5,891 bases of DNA from Cryomorphaceae bacterium. Lineage in GTDB: Bacteria; Bacteroidota; Bacteroidia; Flavobacteriales; Schleiferiaceae. The position numbers were made by a program, and so were the translations under genes. Shown here one piece after another: positions 1-5,755 of this stretch. Where the stretch lies: assembly GCA_003507115.1 (NCBI GenBank), contig DNWN01000063.1:1-5891 (forward strand), read 5' to 3'. The notes under the pieces were generated by a model. The model was not told where the DNA came from. It ran no database searches and saw nothing but the letters and a program-made list of their open reading frames with translations. How positions within the stretch are numbered: the stretch's first letter is position 1; each line of letters starts with the position of its first letter.

Positions 1-23
1 TGAACCAGCTGAGCTAATCTCCC
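1..23 (-). tRNA. tRNA, 5' part only (probably tRNA-Val), cut by window edge
   Basis: Read on the minus strand, the first 23 bases begin GGGAGATTAGCTCAGC and continue through GGTTCA. This is a 7-nt acceptor strand, the two-base linker TA, and a D-stem and D-loop with the conserved AGCTCAG...GG pattern. G1 lies at base 23. A Bacteroidota promoter box sits 14 bp upstream (37-44). The anticodon is beyond the window, so the isotype is not proven. The acceptor and D-arm resemble bacterial tRNA-Val, which is an inference only. Confidence 0.8.
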
Positions 24-36
24 TTTTTGTGCCGTG

Positions 37-44
37 CAAATATA
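37..44 (-). promoter_or_regulatory. Bacteroidota -7 promoter box for the edge tRNA
   Basis: The minus strand reads TATATTTG, an exact match to the Bacteroidota -7 consensus TAnnTTTG. Its last base is 13 bases from G1 of the partial tRNA, which puts the start point about 6-8 nt upstream of the mature tRNA. No clean TTTG -33 element is present at the usual distance. The box and the next three bases (CAC) are identical to those at the tRNA-Lys promoter at 1314-1324. Confidence 0.65.
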
Positions 45-68
45 ATCCCAATTCACACAATTAAATCT

Positions 69-434
69 CTATTGCGGAAGAAATTCCGGTCCGTTCATTT
101 TGAGAATATGACATTCATCCGCGGAAATAAGATATTCGGATTGAGCGAGTAAGCTGTCTTGGTGGTTGAATATATATACGTCGACGAGATAGGTGTGATG
201 TAAAAAAAGACTTTGGTGTTCATCCGTTGCGACGACGAAGTAGGGCGGTGTATTCTCAAATTGAGTCGCGAGGGTGTCCTGTGATTCACGTACAACGGAC
301 ACCACGTGATGAGGAGTATGCACGCTGTCCGTCCAGATAAACCCGACGGTATCAAAGGAGAGAGTACAGTAGGTTGGTTCGCAACCCATGCTAACGATTG
401 CCGCAGCAGGGAGAAGGAAAAAGAGTTTTTTCAT
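69..434 (-). CDS. small putative lipoprotein of unknown function
   Basis: This is a 121-residue protein that I do not recognise. Its N-terminus is MKKLFFLLPAAAIVSMGC: two lysines, a hydrophobic stretch and Cys18 in an approximate lipobox (S-M-G-C). This suggests export and lipid anchoring to the envelope. The mature part (about 104 residues) has alternating hydrophobic and polar stretches suggestive of beta strands. It has only two further cysteines, Cys22 near the anchor and Cys108 near the C-terminus, which could form a disulfide. There is no membrane segment after the signal peptide and no catalytic motif I can name. It lies 50 bp downstream of msrB on the same strand with no visible promoter or terminator between, so co-transcription is likely. 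No terminator is obvious before the tRNA promoter at 37-44. By eye its base composition is more AT-rich than that of the rlmD and rocD genes. The reading frame is well supported by the signal peptide; the function is open. Confidence 0.75.
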   Translation of the reverse strand: MKKLFFLLPAAAIVSMGCEPTYCTLSFDTVGFIWTDSVHTPHHVVSVVRESQDTLATQFENTPPYFVVATDEHQSLFLHHTYLVDVYIFNHQDSLLAQSEYLISADECHILKMNGPEFLPQ

Positions 435-484
435 AAGGAGAAGACGCTGTTGGATCGGATAACGATGCTTGACGAAATAACGAC

Positions 485-1033
485 CTATTTCTGAGATGCG
501 ACGTGGGCGCTATCGGATTCGGGCTCAAAGGTTAGACTCAGGCTATTGACGCAATAACGCAAGCCCGTTTCTGTGGGGCCGTCGTCAAACACATGCCCTA
601 AATGTCCACCACACTGACTGCACAGTATCTCTGTGCGTATCATGCCATGAGTAAGGTCGCGTTTTTCCGCGACGATGCCATCTTGAACTTCCTGGTCAAA
701 ACTGGGCCAGCCACAATGTGCATCAAATTTTCCTGCCGAAGAGAAGAGGGGAGTTCCGCATCCGGCACAGAGGTATTTGCCCGCCTCAAAATGCTTGTCA
801 TATTCCCCGGTTCCCGGGTATTCCGTGCCTTTTTGGCGAACAATTCGGTACCGTTCAGGGCCTAATTCACGGAGCCATTCGGCCTCCGTTTTTTGAACTG
901 GAAAAGTCTGGGACATGGGAGGGGTTGGGTTTTGGGCTTGACACGAAATAGATACAAGCGTTGTGGCACCTATCAAGATGGACAGCGCGAGGCTTCGCTT
1001 GGTGACGCCTGAGAAAAAACGGAAGGATGTCAT
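485..1033 (-). CDS. msrB: peptide-methionine (R)-S-oxide reductase MsrB, exported
   Basis: It reduces the R epimer of methionine sulfoxide in proteins, repairing oxidative damage. From the ATG at 1033 it is 182 residues. Visible family features are the zinc-binding pairs Cys89/Cys92 (CAGC) and Cys138/Cys141 (CSQC), the CGWPSF motif (107-112), GGHLGHVFDDGP (142-153) and RYCVNS (159-164), which carries the catalytic Cys161. The first 31 residues form a signal sequence (basic residues K12 R13, a hydrophobic core, then SIS-C), so the enzyme is probably periplasmic or membrane-anchored; the lipobox is imperfect. The frame extends nine codons further to a TTG at 1060, with another ATG at 1057. I prefer the ATG at 1033 because the signal peptide is compact from there and a promoter-like box lies at 1058-1066. 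No strong ribosome binding site is visible at any of these starts. The small lipoprotein gene follows after 50 bp. Confidence 0.93.
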   Translation of the reverse strand: MTSFRFFSGVTKRSLALSILIGATTLVSISCQAQNPTPPMSQTFPVQKTEAEWLRELGPERYRIVRQKGTEYPGTGEYDKHFEAGKYLCAGCGTPLFSSAGKFDAHCGWPSFDQEVQDGIVAEKRDLTHGMIRTEILCSQCGGHLGHVFDDGPTETGLRYCVNSLSLTFEPESDSAHVASQK

Positions 1034-1057
1034 AGTTTCAAAACACAAGGAATGCAT

Positions 1058-1066
1058 CAAAGTTTA
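1058..1066 (-). promoter_or_regulatory. possible promoter box for msrB
   Basis: The minus strand reads TAAACTTTG, which matches the TAnnTTTG -7 consensus except for one extra base in the spacer. A TTG lies 16 nt further upstream, inside the tRNA terminator stem. A start point about 7 nt downstream would give a leader of roughly 18 nt before the ATG at 1033. The match is imperfect, so this is tentative. Confidence 0.3.
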
Positions 1067-1070
1067 GACC

Positions 1071-1105
1071 AAAAAAAACACGCAAGCGTTGGGCGTTGCG
1101 TGTTT
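1071..1105 (-). terminator. rho-independent terminator of the tRNA-Lys/tRNA-Leu unit
   Basis: On the minus strand, AAACACGCAACG (1105-1094), a five-base loop (1093-1089) and CGCTTGCGTGTTT (1088-1076) form a GC-rich stem with one bulged base. The stem runs into a tract of eight T (1078-1071). It lies 26 bp past the 3' end of tRNA-Leu and ahead of msrB, so it separates the tRNA transcript from the msrB unit. Confidence 0.85.
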
Positions 1106-1130
1106 GACTTGGATGATTGTTTTCTCTTAG

Positions 1131-1213
1131 TGCCCTGGACTGGACTCGAACCAGCACGACCGTAGGTCACCACCCCCTCAAGATGGCGTGTCTACCAATT
1201 TCACCACCAGGGC
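1131..1213 (-). tRNA. tRNA-Leu, anticodon GAG
   Basis: This is an 83-nt class II tRNA. The acceptor strands GCCCTGG and CCAGGGC pair perfectly, with discriminator A at 1131. The D-arm is followed by the anticodon stem CCATC/GGTGG enclosing the loop TTGAGGG (anticodon GAG, reading CUC and CUU leucine codons). The long variable arm (GACC TAC GGTC) is typical of tRNA-Leu. The T-arm has the TTCGAGT loop. The 3' CCA is not encoded and must be added after transcription. It lies 6 bp downstream of tRNA-Lys in the same transcript. Confidence 0.96.
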
Positions 1214-1219
1214 ATTTCG

Positions 1220-1292
1220 TGACTCGACTGGGGCTCGAACCCAGGACCCATACATTAAAAGTGTATTGCTCTACCAGCTGAGCTATCGAGTC
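1220..1292 (-). tRNA. tRNA-Lys, anticodon TTT
   Basis: This is a 73-nt tRNA. The acceptor GACTCGA pairs with TCGAGTC, with discriminator A at 1220. The D-arm contains TAGCTCAGCTGGTAGAGC, and the anticodon stem ATACA/TGTAT encloses CTTTTAA (anticodon TTT, lysine). The T-arm is CTGGG/CCCAG around TTCGAGC. No CCA is encoded. It is the first gene of the two-tRNA minus-strand unit that ends at the terminator at 1071-1105. Confidence 0.97.
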
Positions 1293-1316
1293 ATGCTCGC
1301 TTTTTAAACGAGGGTG

Positions 1317-1324
1317 CAAATATA
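1317..1324 (-). promoter_or_regulatory. Bacteroidota -7 promoter box for the tRNA-Lys/tRNA-Leu unit
   Basis: The minus strand reads TATATTTG, an exact TAnnTTTG match, 24 bases upstream of tRNA-Lys G1. A TTG lies 23 bp further upstream (1348-1350), slightly farther than usual for a -33 element. The box is flanked by the short inverted repeat CTCGC/GCGAG (1325-1329 and 1296-1300), of unknown significance. The expected start point is near 1310. Confidence 0.65.
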
Positions 1325-1379
1325 GCGAGAAACTTTATTCTCAGGCCCAACGCCCCGGAAAAATCCGATATTTTTGGGC

Positions 1380-1886
1380 ATGCAAAATCGTTTCTACCTA
1401 ATCGGCTACATGGGGGTCGGAAAATCCACCTGGGCCAAGCGATGGGCCAAACAACGGTCATGTCCGGTACACGATTTGGATCAACTCATTGCAACGGAAA
1501 TCCAAATGCCTATTGATGAATACATTACATCGCAAGGAGAATTGGCATTTCGGAAGGTGGAACGATCTGTCTTGCATGCGACAAGCCACCTGGATGGGAT
1601 CATTTCTGTGGGAGGTGGAACGCCGTGTTTTTATGACAACATGGAGGTCATGAAGGCCTTGGGCACCACGATTTATCTGCATGCTGGAGTGGGGTTCTTA
1701 ACAAAGAGGTTAGTGGATTCTGCGTTCGCCGGGAATCCCCGGCCCCTGCTTGCGGGCGTACCGATCGACAGCTACGGGGAATTTATAGGGAAACACCTTT
1801 TAGAACGCCTGGCCTTCTACGAACAGGCTGCGATACGAATCGCCGTGGAAAAAGAGGATGTGCTGGCGCGCTTATCAGAGCTCTGA
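1380..1886 (+). CDS. aroK: shikimate kinase
   Basis: It phosphorylates shikimate to shikimate 3-phosphate with ATP, the fifth step of the chorismate pathway to aromatic amino acids, in the cytoplasm. It has 168 residues, the usual length for the family. The P-loop is GYMGVGKST (9-17). Asp34 in DLDQ, Arg58 in AFRKVE and the GGG motif at 78-80 correspond to the shikimate-binding set. NPRPLL (119-124) is the lid with its conserved arginine, and LLERLAFY (140-147) is the conserved C-terminal arginine region. The frame is open back to a TTG at 1374, but the ATG at 1380 gives the normal family N-terminus. It is a single gene facing a convergent phosphoribosyltransferase, with 8 bp between stop codons and no clear terminator between them. 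No good promoter is visible: the only -7-like box (1369-1376) is too close to the start. Confidence 0.95.
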   Translation: MQNRFYLIGYMGVGKSTWAKRWAKQRSCPVHDLDQLIATEIQMPIDEYITSQGELAFRKVERSVLHATSHLDGIISVGGGTPCFYDNMEVMKALGTTIYLHAGVGFLTKRLVDSAFAGNPRPLLAGVPIDSYGEFIGKHLLERLAFYEQAAIRIAVEKEDVLARLSEL

Positions 1887-1894
1887 CAGCACCC

Positions 1895-2395
1895 TCAGAC
1901 GAGGTATACGGCCTCGGTTCCTTCTAGGTCTACCTCGACACGATCGTGAAAACTTGTTGAAAGGCTCATGCCCTTGATATCCGCTTTGATTGGGAATTGC
2001 TTGAAATTCCGGTCAATCAGAACAGCCGTGGACAAACGTTTGATCGGGGCTTGGAGGAAGTAATTCACCGCATAAATCAAGGTTGCGCCCGTGTTAAGCA
2101 CGTCGTCTATCACGACAATGTTCTTCCCTTTAAACTCAGAGGGAGTGAGGGCGCATTCTGTCGGGCCAGCGGCGGGCTCACGCTTGTTGACGGAAATTTC
2201 CGCCAAGGTAACTTGACCTGAAAAGACACCAAGAAGGCGCGTGTGAAGTCTTTCGGCCAAACGAAATCCGGACTTGCTAATCCCCACCAAAATCACTTCG
2301 TCTTCGTTCGCATGGCGTTCGACAATTTGCCAAGCCATACGTTCAAGCATGCGCTGAATTCGGTCGGGATCGAGAATAAGCGTTCGTTCTGTCAT
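1895..2395 (-). CDS. PyrR-like type I phosphoribosyltransferase
   Basis: This is a 166-residue protein with the type I PRTase fold. The PRPP-binding motif VVIDDVLNTGATL is at 93-105. An N-terminal region (ILDPDRIQRMLERMAWQIVE, then ILVGISKSGFRLAERL) and a C-terminal stretch with LIDRNFKQFPIKADIKG followed by LSTSFHDRVEVDLE resemble PyrR, the uracil phosphoribosyltransferase/pyr-mRNA regulator. However, the PyrR-type RTRG segment is replaced by SKSG, no pyr gene is nearby, and it is slightly shorter than typical PyrR. Substrate and any RNA-binding role are therefore undecided; a purine or pyrimidine base phosphoribosyltransferase is the safe description. Its ATG overlaps the stop of the upstream methyltransferase by 4 nt (ATGA), indicating translational coupling as the last gene of the rlmD operon. 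It ends 8 bp from the convergent aroK stop. Confidence 0.85.
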   Translation of the reverse strand: MTERTLILDPDRIQRMLERMAWQIVERHANEDEVILVGISKSGFRLAERLHTRLLGVFSGQVTLAEISVNKREPAAGPTECALTPSEFKGKNIVVIDDVLNTGATLIYAVNYFLQAPIKRLSTAVLIDRNFKQFPIKADIKGMSLSTSFHDRVEVDLEGTEAVYLV

Positions 2396-2994
2396 GATGG
2401 CTGCAATGTAGCGCAGAAAAAAACTTCTTTTTCGGCCCGCGAGGCGATGCTTAAAGGATTTGGGCCGAGCTGGTCCAACTGGAATGGCGCGCTAAAGCGA
2501 GCCTGGTATTCCTCCACGCTTCCACCAAATGGCGGACCCTGCTCCGTCAAGGGGAAGGTGAATAGGAGGCCCAGCAGTTGCCCGCCTGGGCGCAGAAGGC
2601 GCTCCATGGCCCGGGCGTAGTTTACGCGCATCACCGGGGGAATCGCGCAATAAAAGGTACACTCCAAAATGCAGTCAAATTGGCCATGGACAGCCTCGTC
2701 GGCCGCCCAAGAGAAAAAATCGCCAGTGATAAAACGGTCAGGGGAAAAATCGGGAACCCGCTCAAGAAATTGGGTTTTGGCGCTAGGGGCCCAATCCGAA
2801 AGGTATACCTCGGTGTAGCCGCGTCGGTGCAAGGCCTCGCCGTCCCAACCCAAGCCGCATCCAGGGATGAGAATGCGCGCATCCTTCGGAAAGGCTTCCG
2901 CTGCAGCTTGCAGGGCGGGAGTTGGACCGTTTAAGTCCCAGCCCGTCTGCGCTTCCTGATAGCGCGCTTCCCAATATTCCGCGTGATCAGGCAT
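2392..2994 (-). CDS. TPMT-family class I SAM-dependent methyltransferase
   Basis: This is a 200-residue class I methyltransferase. The N-terminus YWEARYQEAQTGWDLNGPTPAL (7-28) is the signature start of the thiopurine methyltransferase/HOL1 group (TPMT family). SAM motif I is ILIPGCGLGWD (41-51). An acidic residue at the end of strand 2 (YLSDW, 64-68) and GDFF (91-94) follow, then ECTFYCAIPPVMR (111-123) and LLRPGGQLL (133-141). Known members methylate thiols, thiopurines, halides or metalloids; the substrate here cannot be read from sequence. The frame is open upstream to 3087 but that part is a shadow of rlmD. The ATG at 2994 starts right at the conserved domain, 8 nt inside the end of rlmD. 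Its stop overlaps the start of the phosphoribosyltransferase by 4 nt. It is the middle gene of a tightly coupled three-gene operon. Confidence 0.88.
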   Translation of the reverse strand: MPDHAEYWEARYQEAQTGWDLNGPTPALQAAAEAFPKDARILIPGCGLGWDGEALHRRGYTEVYLSDWAPSAKTQFLERVPDFSPDRFITGDFFSWAADEAVHGQFDCILECTFYCAIPPVMRVNYARAMERLLRPGGQLLGLLFTFPLTEQGPPFGGSVEEYQARFSAPFQLDQLGPNPLSIASRAEKEVFFCATLQPS

Positions 2995-4405
2995 GGGCCT
3001 TTCGGGTGAGGAGGGCAATGTTTTCCACGTGATGGGTCTGGGGGAACATGTCGACGGCCTGAACGGTGTGCACCTCGTAGGCTTCACTCAGGAGGGCGAT
3101 GTCGCGGGCTTGGGTGGCCGAATTACACGACACATAGACAATGCGCGGAATGTCCAAGCTGAGTAATCGCTCCACCACCTTCGGGTGCATGCCATCGCGA
3201 GGAGGATCCGTGACCAAGACGTCCGGCTTGCCATAGCGCTCCCAGAGCGATTCACTGAAGGCGTGACGCATGTCCCCAACTTCAAAGTGGGCATTGGTGA
3301 TGTCGTTGGCCCGCGCATTTTCCTTGGCGGCCTCAATGGCTTCAGGGACGGATTCGATTCCCACCACTTTGCCAGCCACTTGGGCCATGAATAGGGCAAT
3401 GGTACCCGTTCCCGTGTACAGGTCGTACACAGTTTCGCCGCCTTTCAGGTCCGCCAGAGCCAAGGCTTCGCTATACAAGCGATGGGCTTGCTCCGGGTTA
3501 GTTTGGTAGAAGCTCTTCGGGCCGATTCGGAAGGAGAGCGCGCGCCCTCCCGGGACGGCCGAAGGCATGTGCTCAGTCAAATGACTCACCCCGTGAAAGA
3601 GTTGGAGATCCAGGTCGTATAGGCTGTCGTTGGGTTTTGGATTGTAGGCATAATACAGGCTGACAATCTCCGGAAAGGACTGTTGCACCGCTGTGAGCAG
3701 GGCCAGTCCCGCCTCTTCGGGCTCTTCGTAAAACTGAATGACGACCATCCATTCCCCAGCTAGCGTGCAGCGAAGCATTAATGTCCGCAGTAATCCGTGT
3801 TTTTCTCGAGGGTGAAAAAAGGTCAGCTCGTGCTCCACCGCGTAGCTCCGGATGAAATTCTTAATCGCATTGGAGGGTTCGGGTTGTAGATGGCAGGTTT
3901 CGATGTCCATGATTTTGTCCCACATGCCAGGAACGTGGAAGCCCAGCGCATGCGATGTGTCGATGGGCACCTTGGAGGCGATTTCATCCCAGGTCAGCCA
4001 GCGGCTGGCCGAAAAACTAAATTCAAGTTTGTTTCGATACCGAAATGGGGCCGGGGCGGGGACAATGGGCCGCGTATCCGAACAGGACACACCACCAATC
4101 CGACGAAGGTTTTCTTGGACCTCTACATCTTTGAATCGGGCTTGCTCGGGATAGGCGACATGTTGCCAGCTACATCCACCGCAGTGCGCGGCATAGCTGC
4201 AGGTGGGTTGGATCCGGTGTGGAGAGGGGATTTCGAGGCGTTCAATGACGGCTTCGAGATGCTTCTTTTTCTTGCGGAGGACTTTAATCGTGGCGATGTC
4301 GCCGGGGGCAGCGCCCGTAACCAGGATGGTCTTGCCGTCCGGAGCATGGGCAATACAAATGCCCCGTCCACCGGCGCGTTCCATGAGAATACCTTCTAAT
4401 ATCAT
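2987..4405 (-). CDS. rlmD: 23S rRNA (uracil-C5)-methyltransferase, RlmD/RumA type
   Basis: It transfers a methyl group from SAM to C5 of a uracil in RNA; the best family match is RlmD (23S rRNA U1939). It has 472 residues. A TRAM RNA-binding domain occupies about 1-60. The 4Fe-4S ligands are Cys69, Cys75 and Cys78 (C-x5-C-x2-C) plus Cys171 (ETCHLQ). A central domain follows, then FYQTNPEQ (299-306) and the SAM-binding [12 protein letters not shown] (328-339). DPPRDG is at 400-405, the catalytic nucleophile Cys427 is in [12 protein letters not shown], and the general base Glu461 is in [12 protein letters not shown] keep the ATG at 4405 because residues 2-9 form the first TRAM strand. A second ATG (4384) would lose it but would fit better with the promoter-like box at 4410-4417. 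Close relatives act on other sites (RlmC, TrmA), so the exact target is inferred. First gene of the operon with the two downstream genes; divergent from rocD. Confidence 0.92.
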   Translation of the reverse strand: MILEGILMERAGGRGICIAHAPDGKTILVTGAAPGDIATIKVLRKKKKHLEAVIERLEIPSPHRIQPTCSYAAHCGGCSWQHVAYPEQARFKDVEVQENLRRIGGVSCSDTRPIVPAPAPFRYRNKLEFSFSASRWLTWDEIASKVPIDTSHALGFHVPGMWDKIMDIETCHLQPEPSNAIKNFIRSYAVEHELTFFHPREKHGLLRTLMLRCTLAGEWMVVIQFYEEPEEAGLALLTAVQQSFPEIVSLYYAYNPKPNDSLYDLDLQLFHGVSHLTEHMPSAVPGGRALSFRIGPKSFYQTNPEQAHRLYSEALALADLKGGETVYDLYTGTGTIALFMAQVAGKVVGIESVPEAIEAAKENARANDITNAHFEVGDMRHAFSESLWERYGKPDVLVTDPPRDGMHPKVVERLLSLDIPRIVYVSCNSATQARDIALLSEAYEVHTVQAVDMFPQTHHVENIALLTRKAHA

Positions 4406-4406
4406 C

Positions 4407-4444
4407 CCCCAAAGATACTCTGCGCATGGGCCTTATCTTTGGGG
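4407..4444. promoter_or_regulatory. perfect inverted repeat carrying two divergent -7 boxes (rlmD / rocD)
   Basis: CCCCAAAGATA (4407-4417) and TATCTTTGGGG (4434-4444) are exact reverse complements separated by 16 bp. Each arm contains TATCTTTG, a match to the Bacteroidota -7 box TAnnTTTG. One points into rlmD (minus, 4417-4410) and one into rocD (plus, 4434-4441). The rocD copy lies 16 bp before its ATG, a plausible short leader. The rlmD copy lies only 4 bp before its annotated ATG. Neither has an obvious TTTG -33 partner. It may be a pair of promoters, a palindromic operator, or both. Confidence 0.5.
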
Positions 4445-4457
4445 AAAACAACCTTCT

Positions 4458-5735
4458 ATGGCTACGTCTTCCTCGCATTTTATGGACCTTGAAGCCCGCT
4501 TTGGCGCGCACAACTACCACCCATTACCCGTGGTTCTCGAACGTGGAGAAGGGGTGATGGTCTGGGATGTCGAGGGGAAGGCCTACTTCGATTTCTTGAG
4601 TGCCTATTCTGCCGTCAATCAGGGCCATGGCCATCCACGTATTGTTGGGGCTCTAGTGGACCAGGCGCAGACCTTGGCGTTGACGTCTCGGGCCTTTTAC
4701 AATGCGCAACTTGGCCCCTTTGAAGAGGCCATCACTGCGCGCTTCGGATATGACAAGGTCCTGGCGATGAACAGTGGGGCAGAGGCGGTCGAAACGGCCA
4801 TCAAGCTCTGCCGCCGTTGGGCCTATGATGTCAAAGGCATTCCCGCGAATCAAGCAAAAATTATTGTCTGCGGGGAAAACTTTCACGGGCGAACGAGTAC
4901 CATCGTGTCCTTCTCCAGTGACCCGGACAGCTATGCCGGTTTTGGTCCGTATATGCCAGGCTTTGAGCGCATCCCATACAACGATATTCCCGCCTTGGAG
5001 AAGGCCTTGCAGGACCCACATGTCGCGGGATTCTTAGTGGAGCCCATCCAAGGGGAGGCGGGCGTAGTCGTTCCCGACGGCACCTATATTTCCGAGGCAG
5101 CGGCCCTCTGCCGAGCCCATCAGGTCTTGTGGATGGCGGACGAAATTCAAACAGGAATCGGTCGGACCGGATCTTGGCTGGCGACGTGTGGCGATTGTGG
5201 GTGCCAAACGGGGCGCTGTGAGCGCAACCCCGAAACCTACTCGCGCGCTGACATCTTGATTTTGGGCAAGGCCCTCTCCGGGGGCGTCTACCCTGTGAGC
5301 GCCGTGCTGGCTGACGATGCCATCATGCTCACGATCAAGCCCGGCCAGCATGGGTCTACCTTCGGTGGAAACCCCATTGCGGCCAAAGTCGCCCAGGCGG
5401 CCTTGGCGGTGATGGAGGATGAGGAGTTGATGTTGAATGCTCGAGAACGTGGCGTCCAATTCCGAGAGGGGCTGGCCCAGCGCATTGGGACCTTAAAGCT
5501 TGTCCAAGGCATTCGGGGCAAGGGCTTGCTCAATGCCGTATTAATCAATGATTCCCCGGAATCGAGTACAGCTTGGGATCTATGTATAGCCTTGCGAGAC
5601 GCGGGAATTTTGGCCAAGCCCACGCATGGAAATATCATCCGTTTTGCTCCACCTTTGGTGATAACGGAGGCCCAAATGGAGGAGGCATTGAACCGGATGG
5701 AAAAAGTTTTTACCCGGTTTGAACAAACCCGATAG
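4458..5735 (+). CDS. rocD: ornithine aminotransferase (ornithine-oxo-acid transaminase)
   Basis: A PLP enzyme that converts ornithine and 2-oxoglutarate to glutamate 5-semialdehyde and glutamate, linking arginine, proline and glutamate metabolism in the cytoplasm. It has 425 residues from the ATG at 4458. It aligns closely with eukaryotic-type [20 protein letters not shown] (16-32), [30 protein letters not shown], the PLP phosphate region [22 protein letters not shown], and [19 protein letters not shown]. Asp228 of [13 protein letters not shown] contacts the pyridine nitrogen, and Lys271 of [17 protein letters not shown] is the Schiff-base lysine. [18 protein letters not shown] and [16 protein letters not shown] follow. 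Compared with human OAT there is an insertion of about 14 residues just before Lys271 holding Cys244, Cys247, Cys249 and Cys254. The frame is open upstream but that part shadows rlmD; Met9 (4482) is an alternative start. It is a single-gene unit, divergent from rlmD and ended by a terminator at 5753. Confidence 0.96.
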   Translation: MATSSSHFMDLEARFGAHNYHPLPVVLERGEGVMVWDVEGKAYFDFLSAYSAVNQGHGHPRIVGALVDQAQTLALTSRAFYNAQLGPFEEAITARFGYDKVLAMNSGAEAVETAIKLCRRWAYDVKGIPANQAKIIVCGENFHGRTSTIVSFSSDPDSYAGFGPYMPGFERIPYNDIPALEKALQDPHVAGFLVEPIQGEAGVVVPDGTYISEAAALCRAHQVLWMADEIQTGIGRTGSWLATCGDCGCQTGRCERNPETYSRADILILGKALSGGVYPVSAVLADDAIMLTIKPGQHGSTFGGNPIAAKVAQAALAVMEDEELMLNARERGVQFREGLAQRIGTLKLVQGIRGKGLLNAVLINDSPESSTAWDLCIALRDAGILAKPTHGNIIRFAPPLVITEAQMEEALNRMEKVFTRFEQTR

Positions 5736-5738
5736 TTA

Positions 5739-5755
5739 GGCGTTTCTAAAACGCC
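5739..5755 (+). other. short hairpin overlapping the rocD terminator stem
   Basis: GGCGTTT (5739-5745) and AAACGCC (5749-5755) are perfect reverse complements around a CTA loop, beginning 4 nt after the rocD stop. The last three bases of the right arm (5753-5755) are also the first three of the terminator stem, so the two full stems cannot form together. Confidence 0.45.

Noticed and set aside
306..494. 62-codon plus-strand frame opposite the lipoprotein gene
   Set aside because: It is antisense to the lipoprotein signal peptide region and has no promoter or coding features of its own.
1369..1376. TATTTTTG as an aroK promoter box
   Set aside because: It matches TAnnTTTG but ends 4 bp before the ATG, so transcription would start inside the codons leading to the P-loop, and no later start keeps that motif.
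1374..1379. TTG at 1374 as the aroK start
   Set aside because: It adds only two residues, and the ATG at 1380 gives the standard family N-terminus.
1887..1920. Terminator between aroK and the convergent phosphoribosyltransferase
   Set aside because: Only a weak GAGG/CCTC pairing inside the coding end, without a T tract, is present; not enough to call a terminator.
2995..3087. 31-residue N-terminal extension of the TPMT-like methyltransferase
   Set aside because: It is an out-of-frame reading of the rlmD 3' end, with proline- and serine-rich shadow composition.
3088..3399. 103-codon minus-strand frame inside rlmD
   Set aside because: It is the +1-type shadow of rlmD codons and shows no independent motif or start context.
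4203..4457. 85-residue N-terminal extension of RocD
   Set aside because: It lies opposite rlmD, its translation is arginine-rich shadow sequence, and homology to OAT begins only after the ATG at 4458.
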